DNA of 64,000 nt, taken from positions 9,461,482 through 9,525,481 of the forward strand of contig NC_060028.1 in assembly GCF_021134715.1 (NCBI RefSeq), written 5' to 3'. The stretch comes from Daphnia pulex (Eukaryota > Arthropoda > Branchiopoda > Diplostraca > Daphniidae). The first letter of the stretch is position 1. Every line of letters begins with the position of its first letter. A program made the translations under genes and the position numbers. The notes under the pieces were generated by a model. The model was not told the origin of the DNA. It saw only the letters and a program-made list of their open reading frames with translations, and ran no database searches. Positions 61,401-64,000 of the stretch are shown piece by piece.

Positions 61401-63827
61401 TCTCTCTCTGTCAGCCACGCAATTCGCCGTGAGTGGGTGTGGGTGGAGGAAAGGAGAAGGGCAAAAGGCGGATGAAAATGTGGAAGAAGAAGAAGAAGAA
61501 GGACATCTTCTTATAGAATTGGATAGATTTGATGTATCTAGAGAAATACATCTAGTGTGTGTGTTTTTACATCATCAACACTTGACCGTACTGCTCTATT
61601 GATTGTGTTTTTCTGGTGATTCTATTCCGCCGGAAGCCCCGTAGTATACAATAGGGCATCAGCTCCCCTCCTTTTTTTTGTATGCGTGTGCAGTTGTTTC
61701 CCAGGTTGAGATCATTACATGTTTTGTTGGCGATTGGAATCTGGTCTTCCCGCCCACTGATGGAAATGTGATGGACACCTGATCAAATTGACTCGAGTCT
61801 TATCGTCGTCGTCATCATCAGACCGCGTCCTGTGTTGTTCGTACGTCGCACATTTGCAGTATAACAGAAAGCCAATCCTTTTTTCGGACGAGGGGGGGGG
61901 TTGTACACTAGTTGTACACAGTCCCCGGGACCTATTGTGCTCTCCGACTGATGCTCACTCCCTCTCTTCTTCTTCTTATTTCTTATTTCTTTCCCTCCTT
62001 TTTTGCACAGCTCGACAGGATTATAACGTAGGAGGGGAGAGAGTCAGAGTAAGGAGAGAGAGAGGATGGAAAAGGGGATCAATATTTTGGTATCATGGGG
62101 TTCGGCAACCCATTGAGGATCCATTGTCGAGTGGTTGCCGAAACCTATTTTGAAAACGCCCTTTTCATATAGACACAATCCCTACCCTCCTCCCCACTAG
62201 TCCTCCAAAGTAATAATGTGCAGTGCAACACACTGTTCCGGGGAAGGAGAGAAAAAAATTGTTTGAAGAAGGAGCTTGTTTTGATAGTTTAGTAGACTAC
62301 TTTCAAAAGTTCTCTCCTCTAGTACATATATATAAAAGTTGTTTGCTTTGAAACCCTTTTTCCTGTTGTCTGTGCGAAAAAGAAGAAATCACTAGGCAAG
62401 TGAAAAAGTAAAAAAAGGGTAATGAAATTCCAGTCCCGTTTTCGACACGACTCGTAGACTTTTTCTCCCTGACGGATATTTGATCGGTATCCGAAAACTA
62501 GAAGGATATACAATTGCAGTTTCCCCAGCTGCAGGTGACGATGACGGAAATATACATTTTTCTTTTTAGTAGTAGGTTGAAAAAAAGTTGGACTCGATCT
62601 CTTTTTTTTTTCCCCCACACACACACACTGGTAGGGTGGTATCCCATATTATGTGGTTAGGAGACTCTGAAAAGAAGTGGGCGATGCCGCGCCACCCGAT
62701 CCCTTTTTCCTCGTTCCGTCTTCTCTTTCATCTGAGAGTCTTTGAAAATTGTGACAACTCCTGGGAAAAGCCTCCCCCCCCCCCCAGAAGAAAGTCGACA
62801 ATCGGAATATGTTTTTCAGTGGAGGTTGGGTTATATAGACTGGTGGACTACACTAGCACGCCCCCCTTCGTTATGGTCTTGTCGAGAGTTAAAAGCGGAA
62901 TCTCGGCAGCACTGCGCCAGCAGCAAGCAAGACTTGGATTGATGAATACCCGTCTGATTTTTATTTTTTTCTTTTTTTTCTCTTTGCTGATTTTTATTTA
63001 TAGGCTTCGCCGACGATGGAGTGGATCCATGGGAGTCTGAAGACTATGATGATGAAGAGGGCATGGCCGACGAAGCGGAAGCGCTCGACAACGGCTGGAT
63101 GGATTCTCAGTTGTCGGAGGAATCGCCAAAAAGCCACGCAAATCGGCAACAACAACAGCAACAACTGCAGCAGCAGCAGACGCCTCAGCAACAGCAGCCA
63201 GTGAGTGACGGCCCTGCAGTTGGCGATCTCGTTCCTTTGCCGGATCCTCCCCGTACGGGCATTCTCAAAGGAGGCAAATTATGGCGAGGAGCCGTCAATA
63301 ACAACAACAACAGCAGCAGCAACAACGACAGTAGTCAGAACAACAGCTCTTCAACGTCGTCTTCAGCCGGCGCTTCATCCGCCAGTGGAGAAGAGGCCAC
63401 TTTGTCACGTCACGGTGAAAAATCGCCAGCTGTCCGTTTCATCCATCTCAACGATGCTCAGGGTGGAGGAGATTCAGAGGATGGAGCCAGCAACGCGACT
63501 GCAGCCAACTGCAATACAACCGGCGGCCCGCCCAGCGGCGGAGGACAGTCTCAAAGAAGTGGAGGCGGCACTGGTACTGGTCATCATCACAACTCGGCCT
63601 TCCAGCAGCTGTTCCCACGAGCTAGAAAGCTTCTCCAAGAATTGCCAGAGGCCGAAATCCAGCGGTTGACCACAGCCGCTCGAGCCAATAATGCTCCGTC
63701 GTCCGTCTCGTCCGTGTCCTCGTTCGCCTCTTCTTCTTCTTCCAGGACCGGCGTCACGTCCCTTCTTGGCCATTCGACCGACTCGGCCATCACCACCGAC
63801 ACTACCGACGCATCCGACCTCAAGTAA
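58476..63827 (+). CDS. Unrecognised disordered Gln/Ser/Asn-rich protein with an RVRF motif
   Basis: Two exons (58476-59865 and 63004-63827) give 737 residues. I chose the ATG at 58476 (MVANEIAGSG); an in-frame GTG upstream is not a likely start. Most of the protein is low complexity: Gly/Thr, Ser, poly-Gln, poly-Ala and poly-Asn. Two conserved-looking blocks stand out. One is PLKSALKRP followed by KKARVRFNEALNTF and ECDYVIYVDDDEYDLL; RVRF fits the protein phosphatase 1 docking consensus. The other, in exon 2, is PRTGILKGGKLWRG with a nearby acidic WESEDYDDEEG. A helix-like QQLFPRARKLLQELPEAEI lies near the C-terminus. I cannot name the family; a nuclear or cytoplasmic regulatory scaffold is only a guess. 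The 3.1 kb intron appears to use a GC donor. Confidence 0.72.
59866..63003 (+). other. GC-AG intron of 3.1 kb
   Basis: Exon 1 ends TCCG before GCAAGT, and the next exon follows TTTATTTATAG. Joining there keeps the frame (a Gly codon split G/GC). The nearest GT donor, two bases inside the following codon, would shift the frame into an early stop. The intron holds (CT)n and (CA)n runs near 61320-61410, the inverted repeat at 62099-62145 and no supported exon, though a skipped small exon cannot be ruled out. Confidence 0.6.
62099..62145. repeat. Inverted repeat built on GGTTGCCGAACC, intronic copy
   Basis: GGTTCGGCAACC at 62099-62110 and GGTTGCCGAAACC at 62133-62145 are reverse complements except for one extra A, separated by 22 bases. 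The layout matches that at 16652-16689. Confidence 0.65.
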
Positions 63828-64000
63828 TTGAACAAACATTATTTTCCTTCGTTCCGCTAGACGCCCAGGCCCCTCGTGTGGTCGTCATTTTTCCAGTAAA
63901 AAGATGAGAAAAAATGTGTAGCCATTCCACATTTTTTTCCCCCCACAATTTTTGTTTTGTGGGGGGGAATTGGAAACGGAATCGAATGGAATGTGTGTGT
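63828..64000. other. 3' flank of the RVRF protein gene
   Basis: Short T-, C- and G-run-rich sequence after the stop codon, up to the window edge. No AATAAA is seen, so the 3' untranslated region continues beyond the window. Confidence 0.5.

Noticed and set aside
61314-61410. Dense TA, CA, GA and CT runs that look like a structured element
   Set aside because: Ordinary microsatellites; no unit beyond dinucleotides and no terminal repeats of a mobile element.

Overview
This is a 64 kb window of compact arthropod nuclear DNA. A small crustacean such as Daphnia fits best: introns are mostly 55-80 bp, genes are dense, CAG/CAA and dinucleotide repeats are common, and animal regulators (AP-2 mu, polyhomeotic, RacGAP1) sit beside an arthropod-type ionotropic receptor. 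The species is inferred, not proven. Gene models below come from hand-joined exons with GT/AG borders (one GC/AG) and checked codon phase.

Left part (1-21 kb): mostly non-coding repeat-rich DNA with one short candidate first coding exon at 3.3-3.5 kb, then AP-2 mu (7.6-9.4 kb, minus) and a large polyhomeotic (PHC) gene (10.4-16.5 kb, minus) with long glutamine tracts. An array of three CCAAT boxes at exact 30 bp spacing lies upstream of PHC near 18.4 kb.

Central cluster (21-48 kb): four concentrative nucleoside transporter genes (SLC28/CNT family), two on plus (21.0 and 31.5 kb) and two on minus (39.6 and 45.4 kb). All four share identical lengths for exons 2-9. Interleaved are three tiny three-exon genes encoding secreted peptides of 70-71 residues with six cysteines in the predicted mature part, each with a TATA box about 60 bp upstream of the ATG. 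I do not recognise this peptide family, and it is the most interesting signal in the window. The cluster also holds RacGAP1 (26.4-28.7 kb), a head-to-head paralogue that ends after its C1 zinc finger and lacks the RhoGAP domain, and an ionotropic receptor gene (35.1-38.0 kb). The transporters would import nucleosides at the plasma membrane. Any functional link between them and the peptides is only suggested by their repeated adjacency.

Right part (48-64 kb): about 10 kb of simple-repeat-rich non-coding DNA, then a two-exon gene for a disordered Gln/Ser/Asn-rich protein with an RVRF motif, joined by a GC-AG intron of 3.1 kb. A 12-base motif, GGTTGCCGAACC, recurs exactly three times in the window, twice as half of an inverted repeat.
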